A stretch of DNA of 11,310 nucleotides from Anaerolinea sp. (GTDB taxonomy: Bacteria; Chloroflexota; Anaerolineae; Anaerolineales; Anaerolineaceae), in the NCBI GenBank assembly GCA_013824385.1, contig PNNU01000065.1, forward strand, positions 1 to 11,310. The letters are read 5' to 3'. This document shows positions 1 through 6,298 of the stretch, in pieces. The translations under genes were made by a program, and so were the position numbers. The notes beneath the pieces are model-generated. The model did not search any database. It saw only the letters and a program-made list of their open reading frames with translations, and was not told where the DNA came from. Position 1 is the stretch's first letter. Each line of letters opens with the position of its first letter.

Positions 1-693
1 CTGGTGCCCGAAATGCCAGACCTGATCTTTCACCTTGGCGAATACGCACGCATCACTCCCTCGCGCGAAGAACCGGCGTTGGTCTATGATATGAACATCA
101 CCGGTACTTTTGCAGTCGTCGAGTACTGCCGACAGCGGAAGGTGAAAAAGCTGGTATACGCGGCTTCCAGCACGCGCTTTGCAGTCGAAGGCAATGGGCG
201 GCACCAAAACCCTTATTCTTTTACCAAGTCTGTCAACGTGGATTTAATCAATGATTACGGCAAATGGTACGACCTGCCTTACGCCATCTGCTACTTCTAT
301 AACGGATTCGGTCCGCGTGAAAAAGGGGAGAGTAAATACGCAACCGTCATCGCCAGGTATGAGCAGCTTTACCTCAAGGGACTGCCGCTGCCGGTGGTTA
401 AACCGGGGACGCAGAAACGGGCTTTTACCTACGTCAAAGATCTGGCGCGGGGCATCATGCTGACCGGTGAAAAAGGTTGGGGTGACGGCTACGCCCTGGG
501 CGCTGAGCAAAGCCATTCGATCCTTGAGATTGCAGAAGCATTTGGCGGACCAATCGAATGGGTGGAGGGCTATCCCGGCCGGGAAGAATCTGCGAACGAT
601 GCCTCCAAGGCGAGGGAAGAGTTGGGCTGGGAAACCACCGTGGACATCATGGACTACATCCGTGAGTTTGTGAAAGAACATCCGCGGAAGTAA
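1..693 (+). CDS. NAD-dependent epimerase/dehydratase family protein (5' end missing)
   Basis: This is the C-terminal part of an extended-type short-chain dehydrogenase that acts on nucleotide sugars (UDP-glucose 4-epimerase/RmlB-like). The frame is open from base 1, so the start and the N-terminal Rossmann GxxGxxG lie outside the window. Numbering from the GTG codon at base 4, the frame shows a 'DLIFHLGEYAR' strand, an 'ASST' segment at the usual catalytic Ser/Thr position (about residues 54-57), and the catalytic YxxxK pair as Tyr71 and Lys75. A 'NGFGPRE' segment matches the 'N.YGPR' substrate-binding stretch of RmlB/GalE-type enzymes, and 'RAFTYVKD' matches the usual 'R.F.yV.D' motif. The C-terminal 'ASKAREELGWE' is the typical end of this family. 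Fold and NAD use are well supported. The sugar substrate (4-epimerase, 4,6-dehydratase or reductase) cannot be told from this fragment. Confidence 0.9.
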   Translation: MVPEMPDLIFHLGEYARITPSREEPALVYDMNITGTFAVVEYCRQRKVKKLVYAASSTRFAVEGNGRHQNPYSFTKSVNVDLINDYGKWYDLPYAICYFYNGFGPREKGESKYATVIARYEQLYLKGLPLPVVKPGTQKRAFTYVKDLARGIMLTGEKGWGDGYALGAEQSHSILEIAEAFGGPIEWVEGYPGREESANDASKAREELGWETTVDIMDYIREFVKEHPRK

Positions 694-724
694 TCTGATA
701 TTTTCAATTCCATATCTGCATAAC

Positions 725-744
725 TAACCCATAAACCAGGGTTA
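725..744. other. Small hairpin next to a larger inverted repeat
   Basis: TAACCC at 725-730 pairs with GGGTTA at 739-744, giving a 6-bp stem with an 8-base loop. It ends at the base before the 14-bp inverted repeat that starts at 745. It may be part of a transcription-termination or leader structure between the epimerase and GMC genes. Alone it is too short to be convincing. Confidence 0.35.
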
Positions 745-779
745 ATAAACCTAACAAAGCATATATTTGTTAGGTTTAT
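745..779. repeat. Perfect 14-bp inverted repeat upstream of the GMC oxidoreductase gene
   Basis: ATAAACCTAACAAA at 745-758 is the exact reverse complement of 766-779, with a 7-base loop (759-765). The structure lies 51 bases after the epimerase stop and 25 bases before the GMC start. A long U-tract is missing: the right arm ends TTTAT and is followed by ATCATG. It is therefore either a non-canonical terminator for the upstream gene or an operator/leader hairpin for the GMC gene. A symmetric DNA-binding site fits equally well. Confidence 0.6.
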
Positions 780-804
780 ATCATGTTGTGAAAGGTTCTA
801 CTGC

Positions 805-2355
805 ATGGACACTTATGATTTCATCGTGATCGGTTCAGGTTTTGGCGGGGCAGTATCCGCTTTAAGGCTGGCTCAAAAGGGCTATAAGGTTGCAGTTCTT
901 GAAAAAGGGATGAGATACCAATCCCAGGACTTTCCGAAAACCAACTGGAATTTGCGAAAGTCCATCTGGATGCCAAATCTGGGGCTGCTGGGCATTCAAT
1001 CGCTGACGCTGCTGCGTCATGTTTTGGTCTTGAATGGGGTGGGTGTTGGCGGCGGCAGCCTGGTCTATGCCAATCAATTGATCGTGCCGGAAGACAACAT
1101 TTTTGAAAAACCCGAATGGGGCGGCAGCGGTTGGAAGCAAAAATTGACTCCACATTATCAAGAAGCCAGCCGCATGTTGGGGGCGGTGACCTGCCCGAGT
1201 ATCGGCAACGCGGATGAAGTTTTGCGAGAAGTGGGCATTGAACTGCGTGGTGAAGACACCTTCCACATTAACCCGGTGGGGGTATTCTTCGGTGAAGCGG
1301 ATAAAACCGTAGCCGACCCCTATTTTGGCGGGGAAGGGCCGGATCGCACCGGCTGCAAATTCTGCGGCGCATGCATGATCGGCTGCCCCAACGGCGCCAA
1401 AAACACCCTGGATAAAAATTACCTGTATCTGGCCGAAAAACTGGGGGTCAGGATCATCCCAGAAACCGAGGTAATGGAAGTGAAACCCCTTGCAGAAAAC
1501 CGCTACCAAATCAAAGCGGTTACATCTCACGGCTTGGCTAAAAAGGAATCCATATTTGAATGCGGCGGGGTGGTATTCAGCGGCGGCGTGTTAGGGACGG
1601 TGAAGCTGCTACTCGAGTGTAAAGAAAAAGGGCTTTTACCCAATCTGTCTGATAAATTGGGTGATTTTACGCGCACCAATTCCGAGGCCATTTTGGGGGT
1701 TGATTCAAGAGATCGCAGCAAGGACTGGAACGACCATATTGCCATCACTTCGGGTATTTATCCGGATGCAAATACGCACATCGAAGTGGTCAGATATAAC
1801 AAGGGCTCTGATGTGATGTATGCACTGGCGACGGTGTTGACCAACGGCGGCGGAAGTATTCCGCGAGTTCTGCGTTTTTTCGGCAATATTCTTAGGCATC
1901 CGCTGCAGTTCCTCAGGGGCTTATGGATCCCCGGACAAAGCGCACGCACCTCAGTAATTTTAGTGATGCAGTCCACCGAGAACTACTTGCGCATCAAAAA
2001 GACCTGGTTTGGGTTGGATTCACGATTGCCTGAAAAAGGTGAGCGCATCCCAACTTACATACCCATCGCCAACCAGGTCACGCGCAAAATGGCCGAAAAG
2101 ATGAAGGGGTTCCCCAAAGGCAGTTGGTTTGAAGTGTTGATGGATGCCCCCACCACGGCGCATATTCTTGGCGGCTGTGTCATGGCAAATTCCCCATCAG
2201 AGGGTGTTGTCGACCATGACGGTAGGGTATATGGCTATCCAGGACTTTACGTGGCCGATGGATCTGTGGTGCCCGTAAACCTAAACGCCAACCCGGCGCT
2301 AACCATCACGGCCCTGGCGGAATACATCATGTCTCAAATTCCGGTCAAAGAATAG
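805..2355 (+). CDS. GMC-family FAD oxidoreductase, cholesterol-oxidase (ChoD) type
   Basis: This is a 516-aa flavoprotein that probably oxidises an alcohol group on a sterol-like or other lipophilic substrate. The N-terminus has the FAD-binding GxGxxG (Gly10, Gly12, Gly15), with Glu33 at the end of the second strand as the ribose-binding acid. A 'GVGVGGGSLVYAN' stretch follows, as in GMC flavoproteins. Near residue 184 is a cysteine cluster, C184-x2-C187-x2-C190-x3-C194-P, followed by 'NGAKNTLDKNYLYLAEK'. This segment is characteristic of mycobacterial ChoD-like proteins and not of Streptomyces cholesterol oxidase. The C-terminus has 'HILGGC' (His453, matching the catalytic His of cholesterol oxidase) and 'NANPALTITALAE' (Asn496, matching its catalytic Asn). 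AAAGG at 791-795 is the ribosome binding site for the ATG at 805. No signal peptide is seen. Family assignment is firm; the substrate is inferred. Confidence 0.88.
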   Translation: MDTYDFIVIGSGFGGAVSALRLAQKGYKVAVLEKGMRYQSQDFPKTNWNLRKSIWMPNLGLLGIQSLTLLRHVLVLNGVGVGGGSLVYANQLIVPEDNIFEKPEWGGSGWKQKLTPHYQEASRMLGAVTCPSIGNADEVLREVGIELRGEDTFHINPVGVFFGEADKTVADPYFGGEGPDRTGCKFCGACMIGCPNGAKNTLDKNYLYLAEKLGVRIIPETEVMEVKPLAENRYQIKAVTSHGLAKKESIFECGGVVFSGGVLGTVKLLLECKEKGLLPNLSDKLGDFTRTNSEAILGVDSRDRSKDWNDHIAITSGIYPDANTHIEVVRYNKGSDVMYALATVLTNGGGSIPRVLRFFGNILRHPLQFLRGLWIPGQSARTSVILVMQSTENYLRIKKTWFGLDSRLPEKGERIPTYIPIANQVTRKMAEKMKGFPKGSWFEVLMDAPTTAHILGGCVMANSPSEGVVDHDGRVYGYPGLYVADGSVVPVNLNANPALTITALAEYIMSQIPVKE

Positions 2356-2378
2356 CATTGGAAGTGTGAAATCAACAG

Positions 2379-3188
2379 CTATTTTCCGTCTTCAATGGCT
2401 TTGGCGGCGATCTGATCGACCAGACCAGGCGCGATCAGTTTGATCCATTGGCCGAGTTTGCCGCGCAGGGTCATGACTTCTTCTCGGCGGCGATCCGCTA
2501 TGGCTTTGATGCACAACTGTGCGCATTCTGGTGTAGTCATGATCTTGTTCAACTGCAGCGGGTTGACACCCAGGGGTTTGCCATCCGCGCCAAAACCGCG
2601 TTCCTGAACACCGGTATCTACAAAACCGGGATAGATCATGGTGACGCTGACGCCTGATCCGCGCAGTTCGACACGCAGCGAATCGAAGAAGCCAACCATG
2701 GCGTGTTTGCTGGCGGCATATCCCGTGCGGGTGGGCACACCGGCCTTGCCAGTCAAACTGGAAACGGCAGCCAGACGCCCTTTGGAGGCTTTCAGGTACG
2801 GTAGGGCAAAATAAGTGCAATAAACACTGCCCAGGTAGTTTACCTGCATGATCTTTTCAAAAATCGTCAGGTCCGTGATCTCATCAAGCCTGGCCCACAT
2901 GGTGGTGCCGGCATTATTAATCAAAACATCAATTTCGCCAAAAGCTTTAACTGCCGCTTCGATTAGCGCGCTGCATTGGCTTGGGTCAGACACATCCGTG
3001 GGGATGGCCACGGCTTTGCCTCCCAACTTGTAACAAAGGTTGGCTAGTTCGACCAGTTTATCCGCTTGCCGGGCAGCCAGGACGAGATTTGCACCTTGTT
3101 CAGCCAGTTGTTTAGCCATTTCCCAACCGATGCCGCTGGAGGCACCGGTAATGACCACCGTCTTATTTTTAAAAGTATTATTAGTCAT
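2379..3188 (-). CDS. Classical short-chain dehydrogenase/reductase (SDR), probably NADP(H)-dependent
   Basis: This 269-aa protein has a single Rossmann fold. It shows the cofactor motif TGASSGIG (residues 14-21), an Arg at position 40 at the end of the second strand ('LAARQ', which usually means NADP(H)), 'NNAG' at 91-94, Asn117, Ser143/Ser144, and the catalytic Tyr157 and Lys161 in 'YAASKHAM'. 'YPGFVDTG' follows as usual. The longer C-terminal tail with 'RRREEVMTLRGKLGQWIKLIAPGLVD' resembles the DHRS7/11-beta-HSD-like group, which acts on lipids and steroids. AGAGGAG (on + strand about 3195-3201) lies close upstream of the start codon. The gene converges on the GMC oxidase with 23 bases between stops, and its promoter region is shared with the divergent 3326 gene. 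Oxidoreductase class is certain; the substrate is unknown. Confidence 0.92.
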   Translation of the reverse strand: MTNNTFKNKTVVITGASSGIGWEMAKQLAEQGANLVLAARQADKLVELANLCYKLGGKAVAIPTDVSDPSQCSALIEAAVKAFGEIDVLINNAGTTMWARLDEITDLTIFEKIMQVNYLGSVYCTYFALPYLKASKGRLAAVSSLTGKAGVPTRTGYAASKHAMVGFFDSLRVELRGSGVSVTMIYPGFVDTGVQERGFGADGKPLGVNPLQLNKIMTTPECAQLCIKAIADRRREEVMTLRGKLGQWIKLIAPGLVDQIAAKAIEDGK

Positions 3189-3227
3189 AATTGACTCCTC
3201 TTGATACCCTTTAAAACAAAGTGAATC

Positions 3228-3256
3228 GTTAAAAGGTACGATTAATTATTTGACAA
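3228..3256 (-). promoter_or_regulatory. Possible promoter for the SDR gene
   Basis: Read on the minus strand, TTGTCA (3251-3256) and TTTAAC (3228-3233) are separated by 17 bases. That is a 5/6 and 4/6 match to sigma-70 boxes, placed about 40 bases upstream of the SDR start. Its -35 box overlaps that of the divergent forward promoter. Found by eye only. Confidence 0.4.
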
Positions 3257-3279
3257 ATTGTGATGAAAAAAGAGATAAT
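3250..3279 (+). promoter_or_regulatory. Sigma-70-type promoter for the DUF1801-like gene
   Basis: A perfect TTGACA (3250-3255) and GATAAT (3274-3279) are separated by 18 bases in an AT-rich stretch. The predicted start point near 3286 gives a leader of about 40 bases before the ATG at 3326. This is the strongest promoter match in the window. It probably also drives the membrane protein at 3731. Confidence 0.65.
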
Positions 3280-3325
3280 AAGACAAAATTTATCAGGTTA
3301 TTAGTTGTGTGCAAAAGGAGTGAAA

Positions 3326-3706
3326 ATGGAAAAAGGAAAAGAAATTGCAGTTTCAATCGATCAATACATCTCTGAAGCGCCGCAAGAAGTTCAGCAGAAA
3401 CTGCGAGAATTGAGAGCCGTTATCAAAGCGGAAGTCCCAGATGCGGAAGAACGGATTGCCTACGGCATGCCGACTTTCAGTCAGAATGGCAACCTGGTGC
3501 ATTTTGCGGCTTTCAAGAATCACATTGGGTTTTTCCCGACGCCTTCAGGGGTCGAAAATTTCACAAACGAGCTGGCAAAATATAAAACCTCCAAGGGAAC
3601 GGTGCAGTTTCCGTTGGATGAGGAAATCCCGATGGATCTGGTGCGTGAAATTGTGAGATTTCGCTTGAAAGAAAACCTGGCGAAATCCAAGAAAAAGAAA
3701 CAGTAA
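3326..3706 (+). CDS. DUF1801 / YdhG-like small protein
   Basis: This is a 126-aa soluble protein of the DUF1801 (YdhG/YjbR, CyaY-like fold) superfamily. Supporting features are the N-terminal 'IDQYISEAPQEVQQKLRELR' helix region, 'RIAYGMPTF' (residues 43-51), 'HFAAFKNHIGFFP' (about 59-71) and 'KGTVQFPLDEEIP' towards the C-terminus. The tail is lysine-rich (KSKKKK). The ATG at 3326 is chosen over an upstream TTG at 3305 because AAAGGAG (3314-3320) sits 5 bases before it and homologues begin near this point. Some members are annotated as iron chaperones by analogy with B. subtilis YdhG; nothing in this sequence shows metal binding. The membrane protein at 3731 follows after 24 bases, so the two are probably co-transcribed. 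Confidence 0.85.
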   Translation: MEKGKEIAVSIDQYISEAPQEVQQKLRELRAVIKAEVPDAEERIAYGMPTFSQNGNLVHFAAFKNHIGFFPTPSGVENFTNELAKYKTSKGTVQFPLDEEIPMDLVREIVRFRLKENLAKSKKKKQ

Positions 3707-3730
3707 TAATCCATTTCAGGGAAGGAAGAT

Positions 3731-4204
3731 ATGGGTAAACAAAAAAGTTCAATGCCTGTCACAGCAAAGGTTCTGGTTTGGCTGCAAGTGTTATTGGGAT
3801 TCGGGGCTGTGGCCAGCGGTGGTTTACTGATGATTTCCCCCGATGGAAACCTGATGCGTATGCCTCTCTTTTTGATCGAAGGCTCTCCGTTTAATGGATT
3901 CTTCATTCCAGGAATGATATTATTTTTGTTTGTAGGCGTGTTTCCGTCATGTGTTGCATATGGACTATGCAAACGTCCTGGATGGAGCTGGCCTAATACT
4001 ATTAATCCATTTAAGAATATTCATTGGAGTTGGGCAGGTTCACTCGCATCCGGAGTTATCGTGTCCATTTGGCTGACGGTTGAACTCATCTGGGTTTCCA
4101 TAGGCGTTTTGCATTATATCTATTATGCCTGGAGTGGATTGATCATTCTGTTCACCTTAATCCCAGCCACGCGATTGTTTTATCAAAGAGCCAATTCAAG
4201 TTAA
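3731..4204 (+). CDS. Uncharacterised four-helix membrane protein
   Basis: This 157-aa protein has four predicted membrane helices, at about residues 13-35, 57-80, 102-124 and 127-149. The loop between the first two carries 'MPLFLIEGSPFNGFFIPG', a stretch I associate with a family of small uncharacterised bacterial membrane proteins ('P...LEGSPF.dy.iPG'). A basic 'CKRPGWSW' loop follows the second helix. It has no catalytic motif or transporter signature. The start is supported by GGGAAGGAAG (about 3719-3728) just before the ATG. It lies 24 bases after the DUF1801-like gene and is followed by a clear terminator, so it is probably the last gene of a two-gene unit. The function is unknown. Confidence 0.8.
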   Translation: MGKQKSSMPVTAKVLVWLQVLLGFGAVASGGLLMISPDGNLMRMPLFLIEGSPFNGFFIPGMILFLFVGVFPSCVAYGLCKRPGWSWPNTINPFKNIHWSWAGSLASGVIVSIWLTVELIWVSIGVLHYIYYAWSGLIILFTLIPATRLFYQRANSS

Positions 4205-4230
4205 TAAATATCAAAATATTCAAGCCATAC

Positions 4231-4266
4231 AATCCGTGAGATTTTTAGCTTCACGGATTTTTGTTT
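4231..4266 (+). terminator. Rho-independent terminator after the four-helix membrane protein
   Basis: AATCCGTGA (4231-4239) pairs perfectly with TCACGGATT (4251-4259) over 9 bp around an 11-base loop. It is followed by a T-rich run (4258-4266, interrupted by one G). It lies 27 bases after the stop at 4204 and separates this unit from the VanZ-like/HAD pair. Confidence 0.8.
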
Positions 4267-4324
4267 ACAAAAAATGGTAAGATTCCTCGTTGATCATAAA
4301 TTACAGATTAGAAGTGGCAATCGA

Positions 4325-4726
4325 ATGAAAAAACGTGTTGTTATCATCATCCTGATTATTCTCTTGCTGGGAATCCTGTTCCCCTTTGCGGCCCTTTCTC
4401 AACTTTACAGTGGGTACGCAATAGTATTCAATTCCATCTTCAATTCACTGCTATCGCATATTCTGATGCATATGGCTCTATTCGGCGTACTGGCGTGGAT
4501 TGTGATGAGCTTCACCTCCAAAAAACCAATGCTTCATATTTTTTTGATAAGTTTGGGGAGTGTGTTTCTGGTGGGGATGATCCAGGAAATCATTCAAATG
4601 GTCAGCGTGGGCGTTTTCAATATAGGCGCATCTTTATTTGACCTGGGTATTGATCTGGCTGGAGGATCGATTCCGTTAATTATCACGATTTTGTCCAGGA
4701 AATTTTCAATACCTAAGCAGGGATGA
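4325..4726 (+). CDS. Small VanZ-like membrane protein
   Basis: This 133-aa integral membrane protein has a basic start (MKKR), a strongly hydrophobic first helix (about 5-25) and three further helices (about 45-62, 70-86 and 104-124). 'HILMHMALFGVLAW' (residues 45-58) and 'GMIQEIIQMVSVGVFNIGASLFDLGIDLAGG' in pieces (Glu88, Gln91, Asp106, Asp110 conserved in spacing) resemble the 'H..F..L' and 'E..Q......D...N..G' pattern of the VanZ-like family. VanZ itself gives low-level teicoplanin resistance, but most family members have no known role. The ATG at 4325 is preferred to one at 4274, which lacks a ribosome binding site and lies 8 bases from the terminator. The HAD gene begins 3 bases after the stop, so the two are translationally close. 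Family assignment is moderate. Confidence 0.6.
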   Translation: MKKRVVIIILIILLLGILFPFAALSQLYSGYAIVFNSIFNSLLSHILMHMALFGVLAWIVMSFTSKKPMLHIFLISLGSVFLVGMIQEIIQMVSVGVFNIGASLFDLGIDLAGGSIPLIITILSRKFSIPKQG

Positions 4727-4729
4727 GAC

Positions 4730-5335
4730 ATGTCAATCAAGGCTATTTGTTTCGATGCAGACGGAGTGGTGGTCAATCCGCAGATGCTGTTCTCGCGGCT
4801 GCGTGAAATGGAACTCGGCATTTCAAATGAAATGGCTGAACCTTTTTTCAAAGGTGTTTTCAACGAATGCCTGATCGGTAAGGCAGACCTGATGGATGTA
4901 CTTCCGCCGTTTTTGCAGAAATGGAATTGGAACGGCTCTGCTGAAGAATTTGTGGCACTCTGGCTGAAAACAGACCATGAAATCGATACCAGGTTGATCA
5001 CAACAATCAAGAAGTTGCGACAAGATGGCATTATTTGTTGTCTGGCTACCAGCTAGGAACAGCATCGAGCCGATTACATGAAAAAGGAGATGGGTTTTAA
5101 AGAGGTGTTTGATCACTTATTCATCTCTTGTGAAATGGGCACTCAAAAACCTGAAGAAGCATATTATCGATATATTGAAATACAACTACAGCTTCCGGGA
5201 GAATCCATCCTCTTCTGGGATGACATCCTGCAAAATGTGAACGCGGCGAAAGCTAGGGGTTGGAAGGGTGAACTGTATACCGAGTATGATCAATTTCTCA
5301 AAATGCTCTCAATCTATGTCCCATCTTTTGGTTGA
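4730..5335 (+). pseudogene. HAD-superfamily hydrolase interrupted by an in-frame amber codon
   Basis: Read as one frame, this is a 201-position HAD phosphatase-like protein (subfamily IA, YigB-like length). It has motif I 'FDADGVV' (Asp9, Asp11), motif II 'LATS' (Thr107), motif III Lys140 in 'GTQKPEEAYY', and motif IV 'FWDD' (Asp164, Asp165) followed by 'NVNAAKARGW'. Codon 109 (5054-5056) is TAG. The frame continues without shift as 'EQHRADYMKKEMGF'. Relatives commonly read 'LATNQE.HR..YM' here, so one CAG-to-TAG change explains the break. The first piece (4730-5056, 108 aa) lacks motifs III and IV. The second (from the ATG at 5078) lacks motif I and a ribosome binding site. AGGGA (4719-4723) serves the start. 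TAG is the normal stop of three other genes here, so general amber recoding is unlikely. A recent pseudogene or a sequence error is most likely. Confidence 0.82.
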
Positions 5336-5409
5336 TAAAAACATGGGTTTGTTCAGAATCCCTCTGTTCTTCAATAAGATTATCTCGAAAGAGCGAACCA
5401 AAAAGCTGG

Positions 5410-5440
5410 TTGAGCAAATGTTTTTGGATTGTTCTATAAT
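5410..5440 (+). promoter_or_regulatory. Possible promoter for the 181-aa protein gene
   Basis: A perfect TATAAT (5435-5440) is preceded by TTGAGC (5410-5415) with a 19-base spacer, or TGAGCA with 18. Transcription would start near 5447, about 30 bases before the ATG at 5479. The -10 is strong and the -35 moderate. Confidence 0.5.
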
Positions 5441-5478
5441 GGTGATTATTGGATTATTTGCCAGGAAGGAATATTCAT

Positions 5479-6024
5479 ATGATACTGGAATTTGTTCAGG
5501 TATTTGAGCAGCAACTTTGGACAGCAGGTTTCACTATTGATACCAATCCCAGCATTCCTGGAGTGCGCGGTCTGTTGAAAGCAGTCTCGCCAAAGATCAC
5601 CTCCGTTGGCCCGATTAAATTTGTGAACTATTACTTATTTCTCGATTGGGATAATGATCTGTTTGGCCGTCTGGATGCCCTGATTGCTGCTCAAAAAACT
5701 TATAGTAAAGTAGTCAATAAGGATTTTCGAGTGCCAAATGCATGGAGGGTGACCCTTCCAAATATTGTTGTCGCAGCCGTATCAATGAATGCTTTTCCGA
5801 AAGAAGCAGTGGATTATGTACAGTCGAAATATCAGATTCCTTGGACGGGCGGGGAGATTGGACAAATGATGCTGTTTGACTTGCAAAACCACAAGCAGTA
5901 CTGTCACTTTCCGACAGGTTATAAACAAACCGGGTCCATCCCATTGGGCTATGCCGTTGATGAATTGTTTAAAATGTTCAAGAAATTTGCTCCGGAGGCT
6001 TGTTACATTACGAAGGGCCAATAA
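5479..6024 (+). CDS. Unrecognised 181-aa soluble protein
   Basis: I do not recognise the family. The protein has no signal peptide and no membrane helix, and looks globular and mixed alpha/beta. Aromatic- and acid-rich stretches ('FVNYYLFLDWDND' near residues 48-60) are followed by 'RVTLPNIVVAAVSMNAFPKEAVDYV', then 'IPWTGGEIGQMMLFDL' and a C-terminal helix 'AVDELFKMFKKFAPE'. The Gly-rich 'PWTGGEIGQ' and the 'WRVTLPN' stretch look like conserved-core segments. It has only two cysteines. The ATG at 5479 is chosen because AGGAAGGA (5463-5470) lies 8 bases upstream; a longer frame from a TTG at 5449 has no such site. The gene has its own promoter-like boxes and stands apart from its neighbours, with 143 bases before it and 274 after. 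That it is a real gene is likely; its function is unknown. Confidence 0.75.
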   Translation: MILEFVQVFEQQLWTAGFTIDTNPSIPGVRGLLKAVSPKITSVGPIKFVNYYLFLDWDNDLFGRLDALIAAQKTYSKVVNKDFRVPNAWRVTLPNIVVAAVSMNAFPKEAVDYVQSKYQIPWTGGEIGQMMLFDLQNHKQYCHFPTGYKQTGSIPLGYAVDELFKMFKKFAPEACYITKGQ

Positions 6025-6298
6025 AGTTCATACCCCATTTTGCAGCAATAATCAAACTTGATATACTAAATAAGATGGCTCAGACGCCAGTCCACGCCCC
6101 AAAAAATGAATATACCAATCTTGCTTTTCAGGTGCTATACTCTTTTTGTATTTCAACGATAATTCATCGAGAATTCCATAATTTATTTTAAAACACACAA
6201 AATCTTCCAGGTTTTCATCTCAGAAGAAAGTGATTTTTGTAATCCCAATATCACTTGTTAACCATATTTCTCATATTATTTGGTGAGGGGAGTATGCG
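6025..6298. other. AT-rich intergenic region ahead of the surface operon
   Basis: This 274-base spacer has no convincing gene, tRNA or terminator. It is AT-rich and should hold the promoter of the 6299 operon, but no -35/-10 pair with proper spacing was found. TATTAT at 6274-6279 is a possible -10, with no good -35 at 16-18 bases. GAGGGGAG at 6285-6292 is the ribosome binding site for the ATG at 6299. Confidence 0.5.

Noticed and set aside
862..1530. Long open frame on the minus strand inside the GMC gene
   Set aside because: It is fully antisense to a gene with clear family motifs, its translation has no recognisable domain, and it lacks a ribosome binding site. It is a shadow of codon bias.
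2392..2820. 142-codon frame on the same strand as the SDR, in another frame
   Set aside because: The SDR frame has all catalytic motifs and a ribosome binding site. The alternative reads Arg/His/Cys-rich nonsense.
3305..3325. Upstream TTG start for the DUF1801-like gene
   Set aside because: AAAGGAG lies between it and the ATG at 3326, which fits the ATG and not the TTG.
4274..4324. Upstream ATG start for the VanZ-like gene
   Set aside because: It has no ribosome binding site, sits 8 bases after a terminator, and would put a polar extension before the first membrane helix.
5320..5347. Possible hairpin (CCCAT/ATGGG) at the end of the HAD gene
   Set aside because: It has only 5 bp with an 18-base loop and no T-tract, so it is not a credible terminator.
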